64,000 nt of DNA from the NCBI RefSeq assembly GCF_900155545.1, contig NZ_LT732526.1:1950161-2014160 (forward strand). The letters are read 5' to 3'. The position numbers were made by a program, and so were the translations under genes. Of this stretch, positions 47,730 to 56,802 are shown one piece after another (position 1 is the stretch's first letter; each line of letters begins with the position of its first letter). Under the pieces are notes generated by a model, which was given only the letters and a program-made list of their open reading frames with translations, searched no databases and had not been told where the DNA came from. This stretch comes from Clostridium sp. Marseille-P2415 (GTDB lineage: Bacteria; Bacillota; Clostridia; Lachnospirales; Lachnospiraceae).

Positions 47730-48599
47730 CTATATTTCGACTTCCCTTAAGGTTAAATTCATCGCTCTCCCTCCGACCTTGACTTCACAAATTTTATTTT
47801 CCTTTATAGCTAAAGACACTCGGATTTCAGATGGCCTTTTCATAGAATAACCTTGTTCAAAAATAATGTGTGAAGCCTGTTCCTCGTTGATTTTTCCATA
47901 GTGGTACAAATAACAACCAAGTGCACCGCTTGATGTTCCTGTGGCAGATTCCTCCGGAATACCATATAAGGGAGCAAAGTTTCTACAATAAGCGTTAGCA
48001 CCATGTAAGGATTTCAAAGAAAAAACGTGGTATCCAACAGTATTGTACTTCTGGCTGATTTCTTTTACTTTCTTCATATCCGGTCTGATCGCATCTAAAA
48101 TCTCAATGCTTCTTACAGGAACCATAATATCCCGAAGCCCTGTTGATACAACTTGAACCAACAAGCCTGCTGTAATTTGGGAAGTACCGATGTTCAAGGA
48201 ATCTGCTACTTCATCTTTATCTATAACTTCCGAAAATACAGGAATAGATTGATCCATCATAACAAAATTATCGTTATGAATTTCAATGCCTAGTATTCCT
48301 GCTCTTGTTTCTTGCCTATATTTACCTTGTTTTAACAAATTTAGACTTGACATTGCATAGAAGGTGGCAATCGTAGCATGACCACATAAGTCCACCTCTT
48401 CATTCGGTGTAAAAAATCTCACTTTAAAATCTGCAGCGTTTGATTGTAATACAAAAGCAGTTTCACTGAATCCAAGAACAGAAGCAATTTTTCTCATTTC
48501 TTCCTCAGATAATGAATCTGCATTCATAACAACGCCTGCTGGGTTTCCGCCTTCTTTTGTTTTAGCAAAAGAATTTAATGTGTATACGTTTATTTTCAT
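47730..48599 (-). CDS. PhzF family isomerase/epimerase
   Basis: 289 residues from the ATG at 48599; the frame extends to 48683 but that part would run towards the repeat and has no family match. Motifs: NSFAKTKEGGNPAGVV, the catalytic glutamate in GFSETAFV, DLCGHATIATFYAM and ESATGTSSGALGCYLYHYG. PhzF fold enzymes isomerise small acids; most members outside phenazine clusters are of unknown substrate, and no phenazine genes are near. The gene sits alone between two direct repeats (47657 and 48694), like a movable cassette. Confidence 0.88.
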   Translation of the reverse strand: MKINVYTLNSFAKTKEGGNPAGVVMNADSLSEEEMRKIASVLGFSETAFVLQSNAADFKVRFFTPNEEVDLCGHATIATFYAMSSLNLLKQGKYRQETRAGILGIEIHNDNFVMMDQSIPVFSEVIDKDEVADSLNIGTSQITAGLLVQVVSTGLRDIMVPVRSIEILDAIRPDMKKVKEISQKYNTVGYHVFSLKSLHGANAYCRNFAPLYGIPEESATGTSSGALGCYLYHYGKINEEQASHIIFEQGYSMKRPSEIRVSLAIKENKICEVKVGGRAMNLTLREVEI

Positions 48600-48675
48600 A
48601 TATTTCCAAACTCCGACTTCACTTAAGAATAAACCAACTATAAAAACAATTGCATTATGGCATTGTATGACATAA

Positions 48676-48753
48676 TTCGACAATTATTTCTGTATGCCTT
48701 GAACGGTCAAAAAAGATGCCGCGAGAGCCTAGTGGGGTCTTGGTGGCAGACAT
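48676..48753 (+). repeat. Cassette-border repeat, copy 2
   Basis: The core begins at 48694 with ATGCCTTGAACGGTCAAAAA, identical to copy 1 in 19 of the first 20 bases, and is preceded by TTCGACAATTATTTCTGT, nearly the same as before copy 3. It lies 95 bases upstream of the phzF start codon and about 200 bases beyond the stop of the 48960 gene. Confidence 0.75.
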
Positions 48754-48959
48754 ACTTTTAAAACACTCTTATACACTCTGTTTTATCAAATTAATGTAAT
48801 AGATATATCTCGCTTCATCACCACATATATAATTAAACCTAGTAAACGTTCACGTTTCTTTCTTGATATTGTTTTATAAAATTACTAATTCTTACCTTTT
48901 CAGACATTGTTAAAATCTTTACACGAAAAATTTTTAACTATTATGTCTTTTTAACATAT

Positions 48960-50045
48960 CTAAAATAAATTCAACAATCTTAATTGCCTTTTTTCTGTAT
49001 TATAATCAAATGAAACTAACAATTTTACTTTTTCATCTCCGCTAATATCATCTATTTCAACATTAGTATTAAACTTAGCTATGTTGTAATCATTTATTTC
49101 TAAATTATAAATATATGATTCTTGGAGTTTTTCATAAAGCATTGAAATAAATTCATCCACTTTCATATTTCTAATACCTGTCTTCTCCATGGCTGCAATG
49201 TTTTTATTTTTTACATATTCAAATTTCTCAGGCTGTACAATAATATTATATTCTTCAAAATCTACTGCATTGTCACTTATAGTATTTAGGCAGAATAATA
49301 AATCACTTTTGTCAACAATTCTACTTTCAATTTTATATTCTAAAAATGAAATATAATAATATTGTTTAATACTTCTTATTTCGAAGCCATTCTTCTCAAA
49401 AGGATACCCAATTAGATTTATATTTTCAGTATTTTCACGATCATCCTCATGTGACATAATTACTATATTATTATCCTGTAAGCAACACTGACCCAAACAG
49501 TATGCCAGGATATCTTTCAAAATATTTGCATACGTCATATCCCCGTAACCAATAAACCACGGGTATTTTCGCAATTGTTCAATAAAATTCTTTATTTCAT
49601 CCTCAGTTAAATTATTAATATATACCATAAAATATTGTCCTGAATATACGTAATTTGTAGGATTTAATTGAATTATGTTTTCGTCAAAAGCAACATATGC
49701 AACATCTTCAGGTAGACCAAAAGTTAAAAAATCGCCATACGAAATTGCATGTTTACGTTTCTTATCAAGTAATGGTATTATTTGCTTAAAGACAAATCCA
49801 CCATACCACGACGAATCAATTTTATTACTATCGAAGCAAAATACTACTTCTTTTTTATTTCCTTTATGATCTGGTATCAATATTCCTTTTAAAGATTGAT
49901 ATTTTATTTTTTTCTCATCCAGAATTCCAATTGTCTCTTTAAATTCAGAATTTATATTTTTCATTATTTCCGATTTGCTAAGGCTATAATAATTTTTCAT
50001 AATATCCCATTTTACATTACTTCTCGCATTTATGGTATATATCAT
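48960..50045 (-). CDS. Unrecognised 361-residue protein
   Basis: About 361 residues from the ATG at 50045, behind GAAGGACAAAGT; an ATG at 50060 is an alternative. Soluble, acidic, AT-rich codons like its neighbours. Residues 60-120 form a beta-rich part (KEVVFCFDSNKI, YGGFVFKQIIPLL), residues 150-230 contain FMVYINNLTEDEIKNFIEQL and NNIVIMSHEDDR. No catalytic motif or family recognised. It lies between a repeat and gene fragments in the defence-rich island; a role there is conjecture. Confidence 0.6.
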   Translation of the reverse strand: MIYTINARSNVKWDIMKNYYSLSKSEIMKNINSEFKETIGILDEKKIKYQSLKGILIPDHKGNKKEVVFCFDSNKIDSSWYGGFVFKQIIPLLDKKRKHAISYGDFLTFGLPEDVAYVAFDENIIQLNPTNYVYSGQYFMVYINNLTEDEIKNFIEQLRKYPWFIGYGDMTYANILKDILAYCLGQCCLQDNNIVIMSHEDDRENTENINLIGYPFEKNGFEIRSIKQYYYISFLEYKIESRIVDKSDLLFCLNTISDNAVDFEEYNIIVQPEKFEYVKNKNIAAMEKTGIRNMKVDEFISMLYEKLQESYIYNLEINDYNIAKFNTNVEIDDISGDEKVKLLVSFDYNTEKRQLRLLNLF

Positions 50046-50103
50046 ACTTTGTCCTTCCATATACTTTGTATTCCTTAGATATATCTAGTAACATTTTGGG
50101 ATT

Positions 50104-50241
50104 TTATAAAATCTCCACTTGATATTGTGGTAAATTCATATTTAATTCAATAAATTTAAGGCCAAGGCTATTACAAAGCCTTGCATTTTCCTCCAAGCCG
50201 GCCAGTTTAATTAAAGTGGGCATCCCAAAATCAATGCTCAT
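50104..50241 (-). pseudogene. Sugar phosphate isomerase/epimerase, N-terminal fragment
   Basis: 45 residues from an ATG at 50241 with a strong AAGGAGG site. MSIDFGMPTLIKLAGLEE and NSLGLKFIELNMNLPQYQ match the first beta-alpha units of xylose-isomerase-like TIM barrels. The frame stops at 50104 and nothing of the barrel follows, so it is a truncated gene. Confidence 0.6.
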
Positions 50242-50252
50242 TACACTCCTCC

Positions 50253-50429
50253 TTAGTTTTGACAGCTTATCATTATCAAAGTAGAAATAATAAAAGTATA
50301 TCCTTTGCCAAATTCCGCAGTCAATTTCTCAGATAAAAATTTCAATAAACCTTTTCCATACTCTGCACGTTCATTTTTACCTTGTGCTTCAAATATCTGT
50401 TTACCAATGTCCCAATAAAATTCTACCAT
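50253..50429 (-). pseudogene. YhcG-type (DUF1016) nuclease, N-terminal fragment
   Basis: 58 residues: MVEFYWDIGKQIFEAQ, then ERAEYGKGLLKFLSEKL and TAEFGKGYTF match the DUF1016 N-terminal domain of YhcG PD-(D/E)XK nucleases, which occur in defence and R-M loci. The PD-(D/E)XK domain is missing; the frame ends at 50253. The stop overlaps the ribosome site of the sugar isomerase fragment. Confidence 0.65.
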
Positions 50430-50716
50430 TACGCATTTTTTAGCCCCATTTTTCGCTCGTTTTTCAGTCGAAAACCACTATATTTTGTGGTCTATCCCCT
50501 ATTTTTCTTATCCAAACCACAATACATCATCATTATCACCGCTTCAACATAAGGTTTTTAGGCTATTCCTAAACAAGTCCACAAGCACTCAAATCTGCTG
50601 ATTTTACAAGGTCTTTTAAGCATTTTATCTTCTCAACCCTTATGTTTTTGATTAGGCTATTTTTGTCTATTATATTCTATTATATTAAGAAACGAGGCTT
50701 AACACATTAGCATCAC
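50430..50716. other. Gap without a recognisable gene
   Basis: 287 AT-rich bases. A small hairpin ACCAC/GTGGT lies at 50476-50493. No open frame with a ribosome site, no terminator with a clear T tract. Confidence 0.5.
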
Positions 50717-53700
50717 TTAATGTAGCCCTAACTTTTTCTTAATCAGCGAGAGAGTTTTCTGCTCCACTTTTTCTTCAGTAAAACTTTCCAATATTTCTTC
50801 CATAGTTTCAGCACTCCAGAATATCTTCAATTTCTCCTTTGCCCGAGTTATCGCAGTATAAAAAATAGAATGTGATATCTTTTCTGCGTTGCAAGAAGGA
50901 ATAATAATCTTTACAGACTTATATTCTAAACCTTGAGCCTTGTGAATAGAAACAGCATATGCAATTTGAAAAGGAATAATCGTCTTGATACGTTCATCAT
51001 CAGATGTTAATTCGTCATCACTTGTAGTTACTTCTAGACGGATTCGTGTTCCAAAATCTGTAACATCAACAAATTCAAAACTTTCATTTTTACATTGTCG
51101 TTCTGTTAGAATAGTGTCTATGTCAAGCGTAAACGATATAGCTAAATCATTTCTTAAAATGTCTACTATTCTTCCCTTCAGATTATTATATAATAGAGAG
51201 GAACGCTTAGTATCAATAAAAATCACAGGATCTCCCACTTTGAATGTCCACTCAGCCCATGTGTATACTTCGCTTTTAGTATTGGCATTTTGGAAATAAA
51301 GGTTCATATTATTTAACCCAAATTTCCCATCATAATTTAAGCACAATACAATCTCATCATCATCCTCAGGAACAAATATTTCTTCTCCTATATCTGCAGA
51401 AAACGGACCATCTATTGCAAGCTTTTCAGTAATGATAGGTTCAATTCTTCGAACTTCATCCCATAAGCTCTTTAATTCCTTTTTGTCCGTTCTCCAAGTG
51501 TTTAAAAGTTCAATGTTGGCACCATCCGTTTTAATAATATCCTTGACATAATAAAACCAGTTACCGAAATCGATTGACTCAATTTGATAAATATCTCCTG
51601 CCAAAACCAACAATGTGCCTTCATTAATTTTTTCGAGTAGCATTTTCATAGTTCTATTGTCTATGGTGCTACATTCATCAACAAAAACTATATCGTAATC
51701 TGTAAGCGTAATTTTCTTTGTAAAACTATCAATACTTATAAAATCAGAGTCAGGTCCTGGATTTTCTATACGTCTTTCCAAATTCTGCAAAGCGGTATGA
51801 GTTTTTGTAAGAAATAGTTTCTTTTCCTGATTCATCATATTGGAAATATAATTAATCAATGTGGTCTTTCCAGTACCGGCTGCGCCGTAAATTAGCATGA
51901 CTTGAGAATTTACAAACAATTTATTCAATGCAACTTTTTTTAATGAATCTTCGAATTTTATATTACATTTGCGAAGATATCTTGCATTTGACTCCATTTG
52001 TCCTCTGTTATCGATTTTTGAAAGTTCTAATAATTTTTCAATTATAAATAAAGTTGTACTTTCGTAGGAGTCAATTGATAATAAACCATTTTCTTCATTG
52101 ATTGAAAAACCGTTATTGCACTCCCACTGATCTAGACTGTCATTGTATTTTTTTATTTCATCTCGGTTTGCTACCGAAGCGACATCATAGTACAACTCAC
52201 CCGTTTCACGTATTAGTCTTTCGATTACCAAGTAAGGCCTTACAGTATTGAGTTTTTCAGAATCATTCGTTATTTCGAGGATATCATTTATACTACCTTT
52301 GCTTGTTTTCCTTCCAGCCAGATTTGAAATAAATGGTTTTTTCTCAAATGGATAGCACCTACTCGTAATGTAAAGATCCTCATCTAGATATTTCTTATCA
52401 AATGCATTTGGCAATACAGATTCCAGTATTTCTTCCCTCAAGTTTAGTAATATGTACCGTACGGTATGTTTTCCTTTTTTGTTTGAAGATAATGAATACT
52501 CTCTCCTTAATTTAAGAATTATCTCCTTAAAAACATCAGTGTTTGTGTTACCATAGATTTGATGCAAAACATTTTGAAAGCTATCTTCCTGTAGATTAAT
52601 TAAATCAAATAGATTCATACCCGTCTTAGTAAGAAAATCCATTAATGAAATATACTCACCATAATTCTTGCTTAATTTCATGTTGATTTTCAAAATTTTA
52701 CCTAGCTTATTTAAACATGACGGATCAATAGATGCTTTCCAATTTGTTACTACTTTGACTTTACTTTTCGCACCCCAAAGATTGATTTCAGCATTGGAAT
52801 ATGCAATTTGTATTGAGTAATTAGTTGATATATTCTGTTTTGTATATACAGTTATCCGATTAAATTTAGTTGCATATAGTCCAGCCAATTGCAACGTGAT
52901 TTCAAAATATCTTTCCCCATTGACAAAGAAAGGGGTCTTTTTTTGAATATAATATCGAGAAGTCCTAAGGTTCTTTGGTGATAAATCAATTACCGCCATG
53001 CTTGATGCTATCATTTCATAATACTCTGCATCAAGAGTGTCGGTATGTAAAGGAAATGCTTCTAAGTTCCCTAATACAGCGATATTAAAATTATTTTCCA
53101 AAAACCTTCTAATCTCCCATAAATAGCTGTAGTATTTCAGCATCAATCTTTCAGACTGACCTTCATCCGGAATTCTTGAACCAATATATTTAAGGCCCTT
53201 CAAAAAATTAGTTAAATATTTTGTCCCAATATTAAACTGAGACAGTTCCCATGCCAACCTCTCATTAACATTTGTATAGCCAAGATTTATTGCATTTAAA
53301 ACCAAAACAGCATAACACAAATCATATAATCCATTTATGATCCTTCTTGATACATTATCACGAGACTTATTGTCGTTATTGATTCTATCAATTTCTAGTG
53401 ATATATCTTCACACCTAGTCCCAATAATTTTTATAGCATCTTTTTCCTTGAGGTTATCTCTGTTCAATTTGTTTAGGAATAGATGAAAATCAATAATTCG
53501 TTGAAGTTTATGACAAAACTGGTTAATGCTTTCATCTGTATCTTCTATCTCATCTTCGATTTTTAGCTTAATTGTAGCACTATCTTTTTCAAAGTCTATT
53601 GATTTGATAAAGCTAGGCGATATATATTTCCAAAAAACACGCTTTTCGCCTCTAATATCTGGATTAAGAACTATAAAAAGAATTCCTGGATCTGCGGTTA

Positions 53701-54019
53701 CTTCTTTTGCTATAAATGCTGGAAAAGCCAAACTTTTTAAGCTATACGAAATTGTATCACCGCTTTCTTTATAATTATGTGTTCCTTTTATCTGGACTAT
53801 GAAGTTTTGCTCCGGACTCCTAGATATTTCAGGGTCTGAGACAAACTCAAATGTGCCGTCATGATTAGGCCATTTATCATCACAAGAAAAGTTAGTATTG
53901 ATTCTCCCACCTGAGTTCAGAAATGTTTCTAAAGTTGAAACTGCTGCACGATCTTCATTTGAACGTTCAGAATGTGTCGAAATATGCCGTCTAAATAAAT
54001 CATCATTATTGGAATACAA
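50717..54019 (-). CDS. DUF4365 nuclease-like domain fused to SF1 helicase, probable defence protein
   Basis: 1,100 residues from a TTG at 54019, chosen because AGGAGG lies seven bases before it; the GTG at 54028 abuts the site. Residues about 15-150 form a DUF4365 (PD-(D/E)XK-like) domain with NHDGTFEF and FIVQIKGT. A large middle part is unrecognised. Residues about 700-1090 are an SF1 helicase of RecD/UvrD type: GAAGTGKTT (712), THTALQNL, FVDECST (781), GDIYQIES, TWRTD, SIHKAQGLEYKSV and YTAITRAKEKL. Nuclease-helicase fusions of this kind act on invading DNA. It directly follows the serine recombinase remnant. Target and mechanism are not known. Confidence 0.85.
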   Translation of the reverse strand: MYSNNDDLFRRHISTHSERSNEDRAAVSTLETFLNSGGRINTNFSCDDKWPNHDGTFEFVSDPEISRSPEQNFIVQIKGTHNYKESGDTISYSLKSLAFPAFIAKEVTADPGILFIVLNPDIRGEKRVFWKYISPSFIKSIDFEKDSATIKLKIEDEIEDTDESINQFCHKLQRIIDFHLFLNKLNRDNLKEKDAIKIIGTRCEDISLEIDRINNDNKSRDNVSRRIINGLYDLCYAVLVLNAINLGYTNVNERLAWELSQFNIGTKYLTNFLKGLKYIGSRIPDEGQSERLMLKYYSYLWEIRRFLENNFNIAVLGNLEAFPLHTDTLDAEYYEMIASSMAVIDLSPKNLRTSRYYIQKKTPFFVNGERYFEITLQLAGLYATKFNRITVYTKQNISTNYSIQIAYSNAEINLWGAKSKVKVVTNWKASIDPSCLNKLGKILKINMKLSKNYGEYISLMDFLTKTGMNLFDLINLQEDSFQNVLHQIYGNTNTDVFKEIILKLRREYSLSSNKKGKHTVRYILLNLREEILESVLPNAFDKKYLDEDLYITSRCYPFEKKPFISNLAGRKTSKGSINDILEITNDSEKLNTVRPYLVIERLIRETGELYYDVASVANRDEIKKYNDSLDQWECNNGFSINEENGLLSIDSYESTTLFIIEKLLELSKIDNRGQMESNARYLRKCNIKFEDSLKKVALNKLFVNSQVMLIYGAAGTGKTTLINYISNMMNQEKKLFLTKTHTALQNLERRIENPGPDSDFISIDSFTKKITLTDYDIVFVDECSTIDNRTMKMLLEKINEGTLLVLAGDIYQIESIDFGNWFYYVKDIIKTDGANIELLNTWRTDKKELKSLWDEVRRIEPIITEKLAIDGPFSADIGEEIFVPEDDDEIVLCLNYDGKFGLNNMNLYFQNANTKSEVYTWAEWTFKVGDPVIFIDTKRSSLLYNNLKGRIVDILRNDLAISFTLDIDTILTERQCKNESFEFVDVTDFGTRIRLEVTTSDDELTSDDERIKTIIPFQIAYAVSIHKAQGLEYKSVKIIIPSCNAEKISHSIFYTAITRAKEKLKIFWSAETMEEILESFTEEKVEQKTLSLIKKKLGLH

Positions 54020-54031
54020 AAGTAACACCTC

Positions 54032-54388
54032 CTAATATTTTTTCTTCTTCGAATTATACTTATTACTCTTTCTCTTTTGACCATCTTCGTTTTTTACAAC
54101 ATTGCTTCTCTTAGTTTTTTCTATCTGCACAGCCTCAAAAACTTCTTTTGATACGATTGCAGGATTGTTTTCTGAAGATAAATATTGGACTTCGCTTTTT
54201 CCGGACTTTAAAAGCTCGACATTTCCCATATACTTTTCATTGCTAAGAATAACATCAATGGTTCTTTTACACCAATTTTCTTTTCCAGTTGGCGAAAGAA
54301 TCTTGCGCTTCTCAAGTTCCTTGGCGATTCCTAAAACACTTTGTCCACCCAGATATAATTCGAATATCAGCTTAACATTTTTAGACAA
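54032..54388 (-). pseudogene. Large serine recombinase, C-terminal remnant
   Basis: About 118 residues from within the recombinase domain: KLIFELYLGGQSVLGIAKEL, LSPTGKENWCKRTIDVILSN, EKYMGNVELLKSGKSEVQYL and a basic tail ending KSNKYNSKKKKY. An in-frame stop lies just upstream and the catalytic serine domain is absent. It marks an integrative element that once inserted or excised here; it ends 12 bases before the helicase gene start. Confidence 0.8.
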
Positions 54389-54573
54389 CTTCTCACAAAA
54401 AATGATGCTTTCAGTTTAGCATGAATAATGTAAACTGTATAGGACGCCATCTTTTGAAGCACTTACTATTCTTTCCATTTGGTATTAAAGTTTTTTCATA
54501 AAATTATCTTTAAATTTTTTGTTTCAAGAAGCATTTATCATACCAATTATTTTAAGCATCTAAATCCTCAAAA

Positions 54574-54615
54574 ACAGACTCCCAGAATTATTTATAATAA
54601 AATCTGGGAGTCTGT
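54574..54615. terminator. Strong hairpin downstream of the HerA/NurA operon
   Basis: Perfect 13-base arms ACAGACTCCCAGA (54574-54586) and TCTGGGAGTCTGT (54603-54615) around a 16-base AT loop. It lies about 320 bases beyond the DUF4365 gene stop and before the recombinase remnant, and may end the defence operon or protect from upstream reading. Confidence 0.75.
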
Positions 54616-54815
54616 ATTCTATTAATATGCGAAATAATCTTCTTATTTTATAACTTTCTTTTATTAATTTCCTTTAGTGGCAACAGAAATTATTACGCTT
54701 ATCTATAAATAATACCAAATCTCTCAAATATAGAAGCCGTTTATAATTCTATTTTTATTTTACCATATTTTACATAATACGTATATTACATACTTTATAT
54801 TTTATATCGACACAT

Positions 54816-54893
54816 TTCGACAATAATTTCAGTATGCCTTGTAGCAACAATAATGATGCCGTAGTCCTCTGGTACCCCCTTAGCGGAAGGTCG
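54816..54893 (+). repeat. Cassette-border repeat, copy 3
   Basis: The core starts at 54834 with ATGCCTTG, contains GATGCCG at the same offset as copy 2, and ends CGGAAGGTCG like copy 1. TTCGACAATAATTTCAGT precedes it, two bases different from copy 2. It lies 40 bases downstream of the DUF4365 gene stop. More diverged than copies 1 and 2 are from each other. Confidence 0.7.
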
Positions 54894-54932
54894 ACACGTA
54901 GGCCGATGGTTCTCCCTAATCCTCTTACTATG

Positions 54933-56729
54933 TTAATCTTTGCATACCAAGCTTTCAGGCAACCATCTATTTAAGTGATATTTAACATAATATGCCATGT
55001 TTTTTCGTTGGTTGTTATCTGTATATAAAGACTTAATAAAGTTATAATAAATATTTTCTACTTTAGCCATCGCTTCCTGCGTGGATTGGGTTAATAAAGG
55101 TTGTACTTCTAAGATTACATCCACAATATCTTCATAAGGATCAAAATACAGCCTAAAGTGTTTGCATATCTCTTTTAGACTTTGTTCGGCTACCTTAAGG
55201 CTTTCATCGTAATCACCTATATTGATGGGATCGATATATGTAATAAATCGAATAAGTCTGTCGTTATGACACAGTGCTTCTGAATATAATGCTTGAGAAT
55301 AGCGCAATAAACACAAATCAGAAATTCGTTCGTTATGCTGAAAATACTTGTTGAAAATTCTTTGCTTTTCTATTAAATCTACTGGAGTACCATATGGTAG
55401 CTTATTAAAAAATTCTTCTGAATCCAAATTAAGAGCATCCCATTCATTCCACGTGGAGATACCTGGCATCAATGTACCAAAACTACCTGGTTCAAAAAAC
55501 ATATGAGAAATCCCAATCTTATCTTTATCATCGGCAAGTTCTATAAAACGGTAATTGCTTTCATTACACCAATCTGCAATTGCATCAACTTCTGCTGAAC
55601 TACATTGAGAAGTGTCTATTATGCAAAAGGATTTGCTGCGTAAAGTATCCATAAGTTGAAAATCTGCTTTCCGGGTAAAAAACGAAAATCCAGTCGAAAA
55701 AACTTCTACAGCAAAATCTCCGCTGCTATGTACAAAAAATTCTTGATTATCTGATGTTGCTCGTACTTTCTCGCTATAAGTATAGTTAGAATTCAAATTA
55801 TATGTATAATCAAAATCTGAAATAATATTATTTCCAACCATAGAAAAACACGACCAATACGTGAAATTAGAAATTTTTCTATCATCTATTTCTGAAATTA
55901 GTTCTACAGGGCTGATGATATATGATATCCATTCATTATTAGGCAAAGTTAATTTAATTTCAGCGATAAAGTCATTAATCTCTGTCCAAAATTGTTCAAG
56001 AGATTTAGCTTTGTTAGAATATTCAACTCCAGAAAGAAAACCTCCAAGATTGCAGTTGTGATATGAAGATAAAAACGCTGGAAGCATATCCGCCATATGG
56101 CATACGACCTTTACTCTAGCATTATTGTCTGGAAAAGTCTCATGAGTTTCCATTGAAGTGAAAAGCCTATATTCAGGCATCCAAACAGGATAAATATTAC
56201 ATTGATATTTAGCTTTATCAATTTTATACATATTGTTATAATAGGATTCTACTTGCTCTCTAATCCTCTGTATTCCTTTATTGTCGAAGGCATTGTTTAA
56301 TTCTACTGATATGCTTAAAGTTTTATTTTCTAAACTAGAGATTTCAATTTGTTCTGTTGGAAAGCACCAGTATCCAGTGTTGCTTAAAGTTTCCCACATA
56401 ACTAACACTACAGGATAATAGCTTTGCTCCCATATATTTAAGAGAGCAGTCGACAAAGATATTGAAAGTCCTTTGACTGTTTGACGGATATATCCCACCT
56501 TTTTTATATCTTCCGTTGTTTTTACTTGTGTTCTAAAAGAAAATTGCGTTCGTATGCTTGCTTTATTATCTTCAGATAGAGAAAAAATATCACATAGTAA
56601 ATCCTCGCCAAAATCAGAAGTTCCTAAAGGAGTGCAAACAATATTATTTTTTTGGTATGCCAAATTTACAGACAATTCACCGACATTACCAGTAAAATAA
56701 CTATTTAACGCTTTAACATCTTTACTCAA
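54933..56729 (-). CDS. DUF4365 nuclease-like protein of the HerA/NurA operon
   Basis: 598 residues from a TTG at 56729; the ribosome site is weak (AAGGCAGG). The N-terminal 130 residues are a DUF4365 domain: GNVGELSVNLAYQ, GTSDFGEDLLCDIF and FRTQVKTTED give the E...D...QxK layout of PD-(D/E)XK nucleases. The remaining 450 residues, soluble and helical towards the end, are unrecognised. It is the last gene of the run that begins with the methyltransferase, 73 bases after the small membrane protein. Likely a second nuclease or a target-sensing subunit; this is inference. Confidence 0.75.
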   Translation of the reverse strand: MSKDVKALNSYFTGNVGELSVNLAYQKNNIVCTPLGTSDFGEDLLCDIFSLSEDNKASIRTQFSFRTQVKTTEDIKKVGYIRQTVKGLSISLSTALLNIWEQSYYPVVLVMWETLSNTGYWCFPTEQIEISSLENKTLSISVELNNAFDNKGIQRIREQVESYYNNMYKIDKAKYQCNIYPVWMPEYRLFTSMETHETFPDNNARVKVVCHMADMLPAFLSSYHNCNLGGFLSGVEYSNKAKSLEQFWTEINDFIAEIKLTLPNNEWISYIISPVELISEIDDRKISNFTYWSCFSMVGNNIISDFDYTYNLNSNYTYSEKVRATSDNQEFFVHSSGDFAVEVFSTGFSFFTRKADFQLMDTLRSKSFCIIDTSQCSSAEVDAIADWCNESNYRFIELADDKDKIGISHMFFEPGSFGTLMPGISTWNEWDALNLDSEEFFNKLPYGTPVDLIEKQRIFNKYFQHNERISDLCLLRYSQALYSEALCHNDRLIRFITYIDPINIGDYDESLKVAEQSLKEICKHFRLYFDPYEDIVDVILEVQPLLTQSTQEAMAKVENIYYNFIKSLYTDNNQRKNMAYYVKYHLNRWLPESLVCKD

Positions 56730-56802
56730 CTTACTTACCTGCCTTTTATTATTTTGTTTCTAAGGTATTTTGATATCTCATCAGCAACGAGTAGGTAAAG
56801 TC

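Noticed and set aside
48960..50045. KwaB (DUF4868) partner for the KwaA-like protein
   Set aside because: I could not see DUF4868 features in it and it lies 7 kb away beyond a repeat and a recombinase remnant.
47639..54893. Integron attC sites
   Set aside because: The repeats lie at cassette-like positions but I do not see the paired R and L core sites with GTT at the right spacing, and no integron integrase is in the window.
47639..54893. CRISPR array
   Set aside because: Only three copies, kilobases apart, with genes between them; no cas genes.
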